Assembly (NCBI GenBank): GCA_964645625.1
Contig: CAZYAI010000019.1
Span: forward strand, 1 to 43,506
Direction: 5' to 3'
Source of the DNA: AB-137-C09 sp964645625
Lineage (GTDB): Bacteria > Pseudomonadota > Zetaproteobacteria > Mariprofundales > Mariprofundaceae
DNA: 43,506 nt
Shown here: positions 1 to 8,439 of the stretch, piece after piece
How the letters are laid out: each line of letters begins with the position of its first letter
Numbering within the stretch: the stretch's first letter is position 1
The notes under the pieces: model-generated
Told to the model about the DNA's origin: nothing
What the model saw: the letters and a program-made list of their open reading frames with translations, nothing else
The model's database searches: none
Made by a program: the position numbers and the translations under genes

Positions 1-266
1 GGAAGAACTGGGCCATGAGCTACAATGAAAAAGTTTTGTCGTGTACAGAGATCTTCATCAATAAAAGCTTGAAGAGGTAACGTACCCTGCCAAGCAATGT
101 GTGGCATCGTTGCCATCGTCTTATCTTCGTTCACATCACTGTACATATCTTGCGTAGTCGATGGCATGCCAGATGAATCAAGCTTCTGTTCAGCAGTAAT
201 CGCCACACTGCTCCCAAGCAATATAAATAACACCAACGTAGCAATCTGTAGTATAAGTCTTTTCAT
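1..266 (-). CDS. bcsB: Secreted protein, N-terminal part; probable cellulose synthase subunit BcsB (cut by window edge)
   Basis: The reading frame starts with ATG at 266-264 and stays open to the window edge, giving 88 residues. It begins MKRLILQIATLVLFILLGSS, a signal peptide with a likely cleavage after AITA, followed by an acidic, Ser/Thr-rich stretch. Its ATG overlaps the bcsA stop codon in an ATGA arrangement, so the two are translationally coupled. In cellulose synthase operons the gene directly after bcsA is normally bcsB, the periplasmic, membrane-anchored partner that receives the glucan. The visible residues carry no diagnostic BcsB motif, so the name rests on position, signal peptide and coupling. 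The rest of the gene lies outside the window. Confidence 0.6.
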   Translation of the reverse strand, partial: MKRLILQIATLVLFILLGSSVAITAEQKLDSSGMPSTTQDMYSDVNEDKTMATMPHIAWQGTLPLQAFIDEDLCTRQNFFIVAHGPVL

Positions 267-2485
267 AGGGAGCTTTCCTTGATTGTTTTTTTTCTTTTAA
301 ACGGGAGGGTAATCAGTAAACCAATATGTATTAGGCCATAAGCAAATGCCTTGATGACAAATAACACCCCTTGAGTCATCGTAGAATGTTGATGGCATTC
401 AACCAGATCAGCCTGCCAACGTTTACTATGCCCATACAAATAGTTAATGACCTTTCGACGTTGCGAAATACCTTCATATTCAAACGATAATCCGACCATC
501 AAATGTTGCTCTTTTTTAACTGACTTGCCATGTGTATTCCTTATCCTTACAGGAACTTCCATAAACGTTTCAGTACTATGATGTGCAAGGAGTTTTAAAG
601 TAGCCTTACCCCCCTCTATCGAGCTGATTTCTTTTGGCATATGCAACATCAAACCGTCCTCTGTCATATCTTCAACATGGCAAGGAATAGACTGACTACC
701 TAATTGAAGTTCTGCATATTCATCCACAGCAACCCTTGGACGGTGGCGAATTTCACCCCGCTCAATTAAAGCTCCCAGTGCAGCAATAGTGAAGATCATA
801 TTATAAGCATTCCATGCCAACGAGACCATGATTTGATTAAACATAGTGGGATCATGGAGCATCGTACTAATCCCTAAAATTGCTGCCCCTATTTGAATAG
901 CAATAAGCAGATAAAAACGTTTCGATAAAAAGGATAGCGAAGCAGATTCACGGGTAACCGCCTTAGGCGTGACTTTGAACTCTTTGTGCTTGGGGTTTAT
1001 TAAAGTGGCAAACACAGTGCCTGCCAATAACACTGCGGTAATGGTATCGTACAAGTCTGAAACAAACGACCAACGCACACGACCATACATCACGTTTAAC
1101 ACCATATAAAGACCAACAAGATACGGTGTTACATACAGCAAAATCTCACTCGGTGGAGCCGAAAAAAAGACGACACCAAACAACAACGCCATAATAGGCG
1201 TCAGTAAAAACACAACACGAGCCAACGGGAAAAACCAGTAGGCAATGCAATTGAGATAACACAGCCGTTGGGCAAAGCTCAACCCTTTACGAAACAGAGG
1301 GTTTTTCATGCGAAACAGTTGAATCATCCCCGTTGCCCAACGACTACGCTGCACAACAAGAGCATCGATACTTTCTGAGTTCAACCCTGCCAATGCTGGT
1401 GTATGTAGATACGCTGTCTTATAACCTTGAGATAATAACTCCATGGATGAGTCAGCATCTTCTACAATCGTATCGGTGCAAATACCGCCAATCCTCTCTA
1501 GCGCAGTGCGTAAAATTAATGCGCCAGAGCCACAAAAAAATCCCGCGTTCCAATTATCCATACCGCGCAAGTTGAGAGAATAAAACATATCGCCCTCAGC
1601 AGGCATTTTATGCGTAGCATGCAAGCTGTTTTCGAATGGGTCTTGATTGATCGTATAATGCGGCGTTTGAACCAGTGCAATAGTCGGGTCACTCATCATC
1701 GTACCAATCGTAAGCTTCAGGAAGTCCATCGTAGGTATATGATCAGAGTCCAAAACAAGAATCACCTGACCATGCGTTTCTTTGAGTGCCGCATTGATAT
1801 TGCCTGCTTTCGCGTGATGATTATGTTCTCTTGTTAAGTACTGCGCGCCAGTCTCTTCACACAGCGCGCGAAGCGCTGTTTTTCGTTGTCGTGCCAGACG
1901 ACCACTATCACCACTTTGTTCGCACTTGGCAGTGGTACCACCATCATCCAACAAATAGATGTTTAGTTTATCTTTGGGGTATTCAATACTACTTGCAGCC
2001 AACAGCGTTGTCCGCAACAAATCAGCCGACTCATTATAACTGGGAATAAAAACATCAACGGTGGGTAAATCATCGCGTTCAAGATCCAATGGAACAGGCT
2101 CACGCCGCAAAGGATGAATGACGGTAAATGCCCCCATAAAATATAGCAAGACAGCAAAAACTTCAGCCGCTAATAATACAAGGGACAGTGCGAGTGACCA
2201 TTTATCGTTATACCATGGTATAGAATACTGTACCCGCCAAATAAGATAACGGAGAGCCATCAGTCCAGCCAGAACCAACAACAGCAAACGGGTTAAGCGT
2301 AACGGTTTAGCATTATCTAAGGTGCGCATATAACGTGCACGCAAAATATAAATTGTAGCAAGAAAGGCCACACCAAGAACAAATTGTTCTTGATTATAAA
2401 GGTCAATACTAACCAAATATATGAGCACAACTGCAACGACAGCCCATAAACTGATTGGTATAAATTGTCGAGCCCCACGATCCAT
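263..2485 (-). CDS. bcsA: Cellulose synthase catalytic subunit BcsA (UDP-glucose forming, PilZ domain)
   Basis: A 740-residue inner-membrane family 2 glycosyltransferase that polymerises UDP-glucose into beta-1,4-glucan and passes it through its own membrane channel. N-terminal membrane segments lie within about residues 10-125. The catalytic set is complete: DD at 180-181, DSD at 246-248, the catalytic Asp in IVEDAD near 343, and QRSRW at 379-383. The gating-loop motif FKVTPK is at 503-508. More membrane segments follow, then a PilZ domain from about 577, with RHRPR at 580-584 and EDMTEDG at 605-611, as expected for c-di-GMP binding; Thr stands where the usual motif has Ser. A GAGGTGA ribosome site precedes ATG 2485. 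Activity is probably controlled by c-di-GMP. It is coupled to the secreted partner downstream; bcsQ, bcsZ and bcsC are not seen in this window. Confidence 0.95.
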   Translation of the reverse strand: MDRGARQFIPISLWAVVAVVLIYLVSIDLYNQEQFVLGVAFLATIYILRARYMRTLDNAKPLRLTRLLLLVLAGLMALRYLIWRVQYSIPWYNDKWSLALSLVLLAAEVFAVLLYFMGAFTVIHPLRREPVPLDLERDDLPTVDVFIPSYNESADLLRTTLLAASSIEYPKDKLNIYLLDDGGTTAKCEQSGDSGRLARQRKTALRALCEETGAQYLTREHNHHAKAGNINAALKETHGQVILVLDSDHIPTMDFLKLTIGTMMSDPTIALVQTPHYTINQDPFENSLHATHKMPAEGDMFYSLNLRGMDNWNAGFFCGSGALILRTALERIGGICTDTIVEDADSSMELLSQGYKTAYLHTPALAGLNSESIDALVVQRSRWATGMIQLFRMKNPLFRKGLSFAQRLCYLNCIAYWFFPLARVVFLLTPIMALLFGVVFFSAPPSEILLYVTPYLVGLYMVLNVMYGRVRWSFVSDLYDTITAVLLAGTVFATLINPKHKEFKVTPKAVTRESASLSFLSKRFYLLIAIQIGAAILGISTMLHDPTMFNQIMVSLAWNAYNMIFTIAALGALIERGEIRHRPRVAVDEYAELQLGSQSIPCHVEDMTEDGLMLHMPKEISSIEGGKATLKLLAHHSTETFMEVPVRIRNTHGKSVKKEQHLMVGLSFEYEGISQRRKVINYLYGHSKRWQADLVECHQHSTMTQGVLFVIKAFAYGLIHIGLLITLPFKRKKTIKESSL

Positions 2486-2703
2486 AAGTCACCTCACCAC
2501 ACGCTCACAAATCACCACACAATCACAAACATATAGTTAAAATACCTATTGTCAAAACAATGTAGGGATAACTTGCTAATACATTATGACCTTATGACGC
2601 ACTATGGCAATGATGCGCTATCGCATCTCTTCAATAAATTTGTTTTTTCGCGGTTAACGTTCATAGTCTTGCTGTTGATTGCTAAACAGCTAAGGAGGAT
2701 GAT

Positions 2704-4704
2704 ATGCATACTATTCCATTGTGGCTGGGTGGTGCTGGTTTGTTGGTGGCGGCTTTATTATTTCGTTTGATTGCACGAGAAGATGGCGGCAATGCACAAG
2801 TTCGGGCAATCGGTGAAGCGATTCATCATGGTGCCATGACCTTCTTGCAGCGTGAATATACCGTTTTATTGATGTTTGTTGCCGTAGTAGCGGTGTGCAT
2901 TGGCATGAGTGCGCTGGGGCTTGCAACCATGATGGCGTTTTTATTGGGTGCCGGATGTGCTGCTTTGGCAGGGTTTATCGGTATGTATGCGGCAACCAAG
3001 GCCAATGTACGCACGGCAATGGCAGCGCACCAGCATGGAGCAGCGGCTGCCCTTAACATTGCCTTTTATGGTGGCTCAATCATGGGGCTAACCGTTGCTG
3101 CGCTGGGCTTGTTGGGTTTAGGTTGTCTTTATCTACTGTTTGGTGGTGACCCACAAACAGCACACGCCATTCATGGTTTTGGCATGGGGGCATCTTCGGT
3201 AGCGCTGTTCTCTCGTGTTGGTGGTGGTATTTTCACCAAATGCGCCGATGTTGGTGCGGATTTAGTCGGTAAAGTAGAAGCAGGTATTCCCGAAGATGAC
3301 CCACGCAACCCAGGCGTGATTGCCGATAATGTGGGTGACAATGTCGGCGATGTTGCAGGTATGGGATCAGATATTTTTGAATCTTATTGCGGTGCGATTA
3401 TTGCCACCATAGCCATTGCTAGCACACTCAGTTTGGAGGCGTTGCAACCCTTGGGTACACAATCCGCACTGATGTTTCTCCCTCTGGCATTGGCCTCGGC
3501 AGGTTTATTGTGTTCGATTGCTGGTATTGTATTGGTACGGCTGTTTTGCCATAGCGCACCACAATCGGCATTACGCATCGGCACCATTGGCGCATCACTG
3601 CTATTCATCATCGTTGCATGGTGCTGTACGGCTTACATCGGCGTTGCGCTCAACATATGGTGGGCGGTTATCAGTGGCGCGATTGGTGGCATCATCATCG
3701 GCGTAGTCACCGAGTATTACACCTCGGGTAAACCCGTCAAAGATATTGCCAGAGCAGGCGAAACAGGAGCGGCGACGGTACTGATTACAGGGCTAGCAAC
3801 AGGCATGATGTCGGTAGTCGTCCCTGTGTTAAGTATCTGCACCATCGTATTCGTCTCCACCAGCCTGTGTGGTTTATATGGTGTCGGCATAGCAGCGGTA
3901 GGTATGTTGGCAACGGTAGGTATTACCATGGCAATTGATGCCTACGGACCAGTCGCTGATAATGCTGGTGGCATCGCCGAAATGGCTGGCATGGGGGAAG
4001 AAACGCGCACCATCACCGATTCCTTGGATGAACTGGGCAACACCACCGCTGCCATCGGCAAAGGTTTTGCTATCGGAGCGGCAGCATTGGCTGCGTTGGC
4101 GATCATCTCAGCTTTTGTCGCAACGGTGAATGTGCATATACCTCATTTCACATTAAGCTTGAATGACCCTCTGGTACTCATTGGTATGTTTATCGGCGGC
4201 ATGTTCCCCTTTATTATTGCGGCATTAACCATGACTGCTGTAGGCGACGCAGCGTTTGATATGATTCATGAAATCCGCCGCCAGTTCCGCGAAATCCCTG
4301 GTTTAATGGCTGGTAATGCTGAACCCGATTATGACCGCTGCATTGATATTGCCACCACGGCCGCGCTCAAACGCATGGTCTTGCCTGGTGTGCTTGCGAT
4401 TTTAGCACCTGTCACCATAGGCTTCACACTTGGTCCTGCGGCACTTGGTGGCATGTTAGGGGGAGCCTTGGTCGGCTGTGTATTAATGGCATTAACGATG
4501 GCAAACGCAGGCGGCGCGTGGGACAATGCCAAGAAACATGTTGAGAAAGGGAATCACGGTGGCAAAGGATCAGAAACACATAAAGCCGTTGTCGTCGGCG
4601 ACACTGTAGGAGATCCGTTTAAAGACACTTCAGGTCCTGCCATGAATATTTTAATCAACGTCATGGCTATCGTATCTTTAGTCATCGCACCATTACTCAG
4701 CTAA
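2704..4704 (+). CDS. hppA: K+-stimulated ion-translocating membrane pyrophosphatase
   Basis: A 666-residue polytopic inner-membrane enzyme that couples pyrophosphate hydrolysis to cation pumping. Signatures are complete: the substrate loop ADVGADLVGKVE at 181-192, DDPRNPGVIADNVGDNVGD at 198-216, DAYGPVADNAGGIAEM at 412-427, and a Lys/Asp-rich C-terminal loop with GDTVGDPFKDTSG. The subtype-deciding motif reads GNTTAA (445-450), with Ala where K+-independent enzymes have Lys, and Gly three residues later, so this is the K+-dependent class. Whether it pumps H+ or Na+ cannot be settled by eye. A strong AAGGAGG at 2692-2698 fixes the ATG at 2704. The next gene starts 9 bases after its stop, so the two are probably co-transcribed. 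Confidence 0.95.
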   Translation: MHTIPLWLGGAGLLVAALLFRLIAREDGGNAQVRAIGEAIHHGAMTFLQREYTVLLMFVAVVAVCIGMSALGLATMMAFLLGAGCAALAGFIGMYAATKANVRTAMAAHQHGAAAALNIAFYGGSIMGLTVAALGLLGLGCLYLLFGGDPQTAHAIHGFGMGASSVALFSRVGGGIFTKCADVGADLVGKVEAGIPEDDPRNPGVIADNVGDNVGDVAGMGSDIFESYCGAIIATIAIASTLSLEALQPLGTQSALMFLPLALASAGLLCSIAGIVLVRLFCHSAPQSALRIGTIGASLLFIIVAWCCTAYIGVALNIWWAVISGAIGGIIIGVVTEYYTSGKPVKDIARAGETGAATVLITGLATGMMSVVVPVLSICTIVFVSTSLCGLYGVGIAAVGMLATVGITMAIDAYGPVADNAGGIAEMAGMGEETRTITDSLDELGNTTAAIGKGFAIGAAALAALAIISAFVATVNVHIPHFTLSLNDPLVLIGMFIGGMFPFIIAALTMTAVGDAAFDMIHEIRRQFREIPGLMAGNAEPDYDRCIDIATTAALKRMVLPGVLAILAPVTIGFTLGPAALGGMLGGALVGCVLMALTMANAGGAWDNAKKHVEKGNHGGKGSETHKAVVVGDTVGDPFKDTSGPAMNILINVMAIVSLVIAPLLS

Positions 4705-4713
4705 GGCCAGTAC

Positions 4714-5994
4714 ATGAAAAAAAACCAACGTGCTATTTATGCTTGGTCGTTCTATGACTGGGCAAACTCCGCCTTTACCACCACGGTAATGGCAGGTTTT
4801 TTCCCCTTGTTTTTCAAACAGTATTGGGCAAACGGTATGTCACCCAGCGAAAGTACCTTTTGGTTGGGCATGGGCAATGCTGGCGCGGGTCTATTCATTG
4901 CCTTACTTGCCCCTCTGCTCGGTGCGATGGCTGACCAAGGCGGACTCAAAAAGCGCATGTTATTAAGTTTTGCCATACTTGGCGTATTGATGACGGCGGG
5001 GCTGTTTTTTGCAACTCAAGGGCAATGGCTGATGGCATTGTTGTTGTACGGTTTTGGCTCGATTGCATTCTCTGGTGCAAATGTGTTTTATGATGCCATG
5101 CTGGTGGATGTCAGTGAGCATGAGCACTTGCATCGCGTTTCCGCCTTGGGTTTTGGTTTGGGTTATATTGGCGGTGGTTTACTGTTTGCCTTAAATGTTT
5201 GGATGACGCTAAACCCCACTGTTTTAGGTATGGCTGATGCTGGCGAGGCCGTACGTTGGTCATTCGTTAGCGTTGCCGTATGGTGGGCAATATTCACCAT
5301 CCCCTTAGCACTATGGGTGAAAGAGCCTGCCAGCGAACGGCAGCAACCATTATGGCAAGCTGCAAGTGCAGGGCTTAAGCAGTTAAAAGAAACCTTCAAA
5401 GATCTGCGCAGCCTGCGCTATATCGCCCTATTTTTACTCGCCTATTTTTTGTACATTGATGGTGTTAACACCATTGCACGAATGGCGGTTGATTACGGTT
5501 TAGCACTGGGGTTTGAATCATCCGTACTGATTACGGCGTTGCTGATGACACAGTTTATCGCCTTCCCTGCCGCGATCGCGATGGGTTGGTTAGGCGAGCA
5601 TTGGCATGCCAAAGGCACGTTACTGATCTGTATTGCCGTATATGCCGTCGTTTGTATGTGGAGTTCTACCATGCAAAATGAGATGGACTTTTATTGGCTG
5701 GCAGCAGCCATTGGCTTGGTCATGGGCGGTGTACAATCGTTATCCCGTTCGATGTATGCGCGCATGATTCCCGCCCATCAATCAGCAGAGTTTTTTGGTT
5801 TTTTTAATATGCTGGGGAAGTTCGCTGCCGTTATTGGACCTGCCTTAATGGGCTTGGTCAGTATGCTTACAGGCAGCCCCCGCGCTTCGATGCTCGCCAT
5901 CGTCGCGCTCTTTTCTTTGGGTGGTATCATACTCTTTTTCGTCAAAGAAGAGGGGGTAGTCCGCAACGATGGGTCATCGCACAGCGAAGCATAA
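4714..5994 (+). CDS. MFS transporter, UMF1/Atg22-like family
   Basis: A 426-residue membrane protein with about twelve hydrophobic segments. The N-terminus, with FYDWANSAF and an upstream YAWS, is the signature of the UMF1 branch of the major facilitator superfamily, related to fungal Atg22 vacuolar amino-acid effluxers. The bacterial members have no established substrate. The gene follows hppA by 9 bases, so it is probably in the same transcript; that suggests, but does not show, a link to ion or pyrophosphate-energised transport. The length fits the family and there is no sign of damage. Confidence 0.85.
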   Translation: MKKNQRAIYAWSFYDWANSAFTTTVMAGFFPLFFKQYWANGMSPSESTFWLGMGNAGAGLFIALLAPLLGAMADQGGLKKRMLLSFAILGVLMTAGLFFATQGQWLMALLLYGFGSIAFSGANVFYDAMLVDVSEHEHLHRVSALGFGLGYIGGGLLFALNVWMTLNPTVLGMADAGEAVRWSFVSVAVWWAIFTIPLALWVKEPASERQQPLWQAASAGLKQLKETFKDLRSLRYIALFLLAYFLYIDGVNTIARMAVDYGLALGFESSVLITALLMTQFIAFPAAIAMGWLGEHWHAKGTLLICIAVYAVVCMWSSTMQNEMDFYWLAAAIGLVMGGVQSLSRSMYARMIPAHQSAEFFGFFNMLGKFAAVIGPALMGLVSMLTGSPRASMLAIVALFSLGGIILFFVKEEGVVRNDGSSHSEA

Positions 5995-6147
5995 CACCTG
6001 CGTATCATCGTCATTGTATTGCATTAACCCCTATTTGCCGTAGCCTGCAAACATAAGTGCTATATCAGCTCATGCATATCTCTCTTAACCCATTGCCTTG
6101 CCTGCCTGTCTATCATTTAATTTTTTTAGGCATAAGGCATTCCTTAC

Positions 6148-6825
6148 ATGGGCTTTCAAGTCAAACATGAAGACTACTGCATTGGCGGCGTCAATTTTCA
6201 CATTCAATCGCTACGCGATAAACAACAGTATTATGACCCCGACGGTGTTTCAGAACGTGCTGGCGTAAGTTCTGCTAACTGGTCACTCTTTGGTGTCGTC
6301 TGGCCATCCAGCGAGCTACTGGCAAAGCTTATGAGCGCACATAATATTGAGGGGCTACGCATCCTTGAAGTCGGCTGCGGACTTGCGCTTGCCAGCCTTG
6401 TATTGCAGCAACGTGGCGCAGACATCACCGCCTGTGACTACCACCCTATGGTTCCTTCGTTCCTCTCCACCAACACCGCAATCAACAAGCTACATGCTAT
6501 CCAAATGGTTGAGGGTGATTGGGCTAAAGACACTGGCGTGGTGGATCTGTACGATCTGATTATTGGTAGCGACATACTCTATGAACGTGGGCATTTTGAC
6601 ATACTGTCGCAGTTCATTCTCCGCCATGCGCAAGCAAACGCCAAGGTGGTGATTATCGACCCTGGTCGTGGCTATGCGGGGAAGTTCAGCAAACGCATGA
6701 AATCATTGGGCTTTGACTGCATAGAAGCACGAGAAACCATGACCCTCGCCGACAAAAACATCTTTTCCGCTCGCGTGATGACCTATCAACGCCATGCAAT
6801 CCACGACAGGATTCTGGCTCAATAA
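6148..6825 (+). CDS. Class I SAM-dependent methyltransferase (METTL21/Methyltransf_16-like)
   Basis: A 225-residue soluble protein. The SAM-binding motif I is clear: LRILEVGCGLALASL, preceded by a WPSSELLAKLM helix and followed by the acidic strand-2 end ITACDYHP. Motif IV reads DLIIGSDILYE, which is typical of the lysine-methyltransferase-like METTL21 and nicotinamide-N-methyltransferase-like group. A protein substrate is therefore plausible, but the substrate is not known. The C-terminal sheet ends with a Phe/Ser-rich strand. It stands 153 bases after the transporter gene and 24 bases before the Nudix gene, so it may lead the nudF-ribF transcript. Confidence 0.8.
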   Translation: MGFQVKHEDYCIGGVNFHIQSLRDKQQYYDPDGVSERAGVSSANWSLFGVVWPSSELLAKLMSAHNIEGLRILEVGCGLALASLVLQQRGADITACDYHPMVPSFLSTNTAINKLHAIQMVEGDWAKDTGVVDLYDLIIGSDILYERGHFDILSQFILRHAQANAKVVIIDPGRGYAGKFSKRMKSLGFDCIEARETMTLADKNIFSARVMTYQRHAIHDRILAQ

Positions 6826-6849
6826 TCCAAGGGCGATAGAGTGCCGCCC

Positions 6850-7431
6850 ATGAATTACCGTTTTTTATCGCAGCAATCGTGCTACCAAGGTTTTTTCTCA
6901 CTCGACCGCCATACGGTGGAACATGATTGTTTCAATGGTCCGCCCTTACAGGTTGTGCGTGAAAATTTAGAACGCGGTGATGCTGTAGCGGTATTACTCT
7001 ACGATGCGGCAAGCGATGCGGTTTTGCTGATCGAACAATTCCGCATTGGCCCTGCGGTGCGCCAAGACCATCCGTGGTTGATTGAAATCGTCGCGGGCAT
7101 GGTTGAAGCAGGTGAAGAAGTCGAAGCCACCGCGCGTCGTGAATGCCTAGAAGAGGCAGGTTATGCTGCCGATACACTGCAATACTTAGGGCAGTATTAC
7201 GTCAGCCCAGGTGGTACTTCGGAGCGAATCACCCTCTACCTCGCCCATGTGAATCAACATCAAGCAGTGAGCGAAGGTGGCGGGATAACGGCTGAGAACG
7301 AAGATATTCGCCGCTTTTGGTGCCCTCGTAGCACTGCCATGCAATGGGTTGCCGAAGGTAAAATCAATTCTGGTGCGCCCATGCTCGCCTTGCTGCTGGC
7401 ATTTGGTGCAAAAGGAAATTTAATATCATGA
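6850..7431 (+). CDS. nudF: ADP-ribose pyrophosphatase (Nudix hydrolase)
   Basis: A 193-residue Nudix protein that should split ADP-ribose into AMP and ribose 5-phosphate. The Nudix box fits G-x5-E-x7-RE-U-xEE-x-GU exactly: GMVEAGEEVEATAR followed by RECLEEAGY. N-terminal strands include LLIEQFRIGPAV and LIEIVAGMVEAGE, as in E. coli NudF, and the later YYVSPGGTSERITLYLA is the usual ADP-ribose pyrophosphatase segment. I chose ATG 6850; an in-frame GTG lies three codons upstream at 6841. Its stop overlaps the ribF ATG by four bases (ATGA), so the two are coupled; both proteins handle adenine-nucleotide cofactors. Confidence 0.92.
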   Translation: MNYRFLSQQSCYQGFFSLDRHTVEHDCFNGPPLQVVRENLERGDAVAVLLYDAASDAVLLIEQFRIGPAVRQDHPWLIEIVAGMVEAGEEVEATARRECLEEAGYAADTLQYLGQYYVSPGGTSERITLYLAHVNQHQAVSEGGGITAENEDIRRFWCPRSTAMQWVAEGKINSGAPMLALLLAFGAKGNLIS

Positions 7432-8381
7432 TGCGAGTTATGCGTTCATGGGAAGCCGTCGCCGACTACCCCGAAGTACAGGGCGGAGCGATCACCATTG
7501 GTAATTTTGATGGTGTACACTTAGGGCACCAGCAAGTCTTAGCCGAACTTGATGGTCATGCTCGTGCTGTTGAAGGCCCCGCTAACTTGGTGACTTTTGA
7601 GCCGCACCCACGTGCTGTACTGTTCCCCGAAGAAGCACCGCGCCGCCTATGTTTACTGCACGACCGACTAAGCTTGATTCGCGATGCAGGCGTTCATAGC
7701 ACGCTGGTACTGCCCTTTGACAAAGCCTTGGCGCAATGGTCAGCCGAAACCTTCACCCGCAAACTGCACCAAGCCTTCGGCTTCAAACACATGCACGTGG
7801 GTTACGATTTTGCCTTTGGTCGTGATCGTCAAGGGCATAGTGCCATGTTGCGCGAGTTAGGTGAATCACTCCATTTTACCGTTTCCGAAGCGAATGCCTT
7901 TGAATTGCATGGTGGTGTGGTTTCATCCAGCCGCATTCGTTCGCTGATCGAAGCCGCTGATTTTGCCTCGGCTGAAGCCTTGCTTGGTCGTCCCTATGAG
8001 GTATCTGGGCACGTCTGTAAGGGTGAACAACGTGGCCGCACCATGGGCTTCCCTACTGCGAATTTAGAAACAGAGCATTTGGTCCATCCACCCGCTGGCA
8101 TTTATGCGGTATGGGCTGGCATGCCAGAAGCGGATGGCACAGTGCGTTACTTACCTGCGGTGGCTTATTTGGGCTACCGCCCGACCTTCCAAGGGCGCAG
8201 CCTGATTTTAGAAACCCACGTACTCGATCAAACCCTTGATTTGTATCACCATCGGCTTATTGTCCGATTCGTAAGGCGCATACGTGAAGATCGCACCTTC
8301 AAACACGCTGATGCACTGGCTAGGCAAATTCGTAAAGATTGCGATGCTGCACGTCAGTGCTTAACTGCTGCGCCTATATAA
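7428..8381 (+). CDS. ribF: Bifunctional riboflavin kinase / FAD synthetase
   Basis: A 317-residue cytosolic enzyme that phosphorylates riboflavin to FMN and adenylates FMN to FAD. The N-terminal nucleotidyltransferase domain shows TIGNFDGVHLGHQ with the HLGH motif, FEPHPRAVLFP, and a later SSSRIR segment. The C-terminal flavokinase domain has the PTAN motif in GRTMGFPTANLE (from about residue 204) and the closing ILETHVLD and RIREDRTF segments. The length is normal. It is translationally coupled to nudF through an ATGA overlap. A perfect 36-base palindrome begins 6 bases after its stop. Confidence 0.95.
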   Translation: MMRVMRSWEAVADYPEVQGGAITIGNFDGVHLGHQQVLAELDGHARAVEGPANLVTFEPHPRAVLFPEEAPRRLCLLHDRLSLIRDAGVHSTLVLPFDKALAQWSAETFTRKLHQAFGFKHMHVGYDFAFGRDRQGHSAMLRELGESLHFTVSEANAFELHGGVVSSSRIRSLIEAADFASAEALLGRPYEVSGHVCKGEQRGRTMGFPTANLETEHLVHPPAGIYAVWAGMPEADGTVRYLPAVAYLGYRPTFQGRSLILETHVLDQTLDLYHHRLIVRFVRRIREDRTFKHADALARQIRKDCDAARQCLTAAPI

Positions 8382-8387
8382 AAAACA

Positions 8388-8423
8388 TACTTATGCCCAG
8401 CTTATATAAGCTGGGCATAAGTA
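8388..8423. repeat. Perfect 36-base palindrome between ribF and the NYN gene
   Basis: Positions 8388-8405 are exactly reverse-complementary to 8406-8423 with no central spacer (core GCCCAGCTTATATAAGCTGGGC). It lies 6 bases after the ribF stop and 16 bases before the next ATG. As RNA it would fold into a long stem. No T-run follows on the plus strand, so it is not a textbook terminator; a run of A upstream would give Ts on the other strand. It may be an mRNA 3'-end stabiliser, a processing site or a protein-binding operator. Confidence 0.7.
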
Positions 8424-8439
8424 AACAAAGAGTTTCAAT

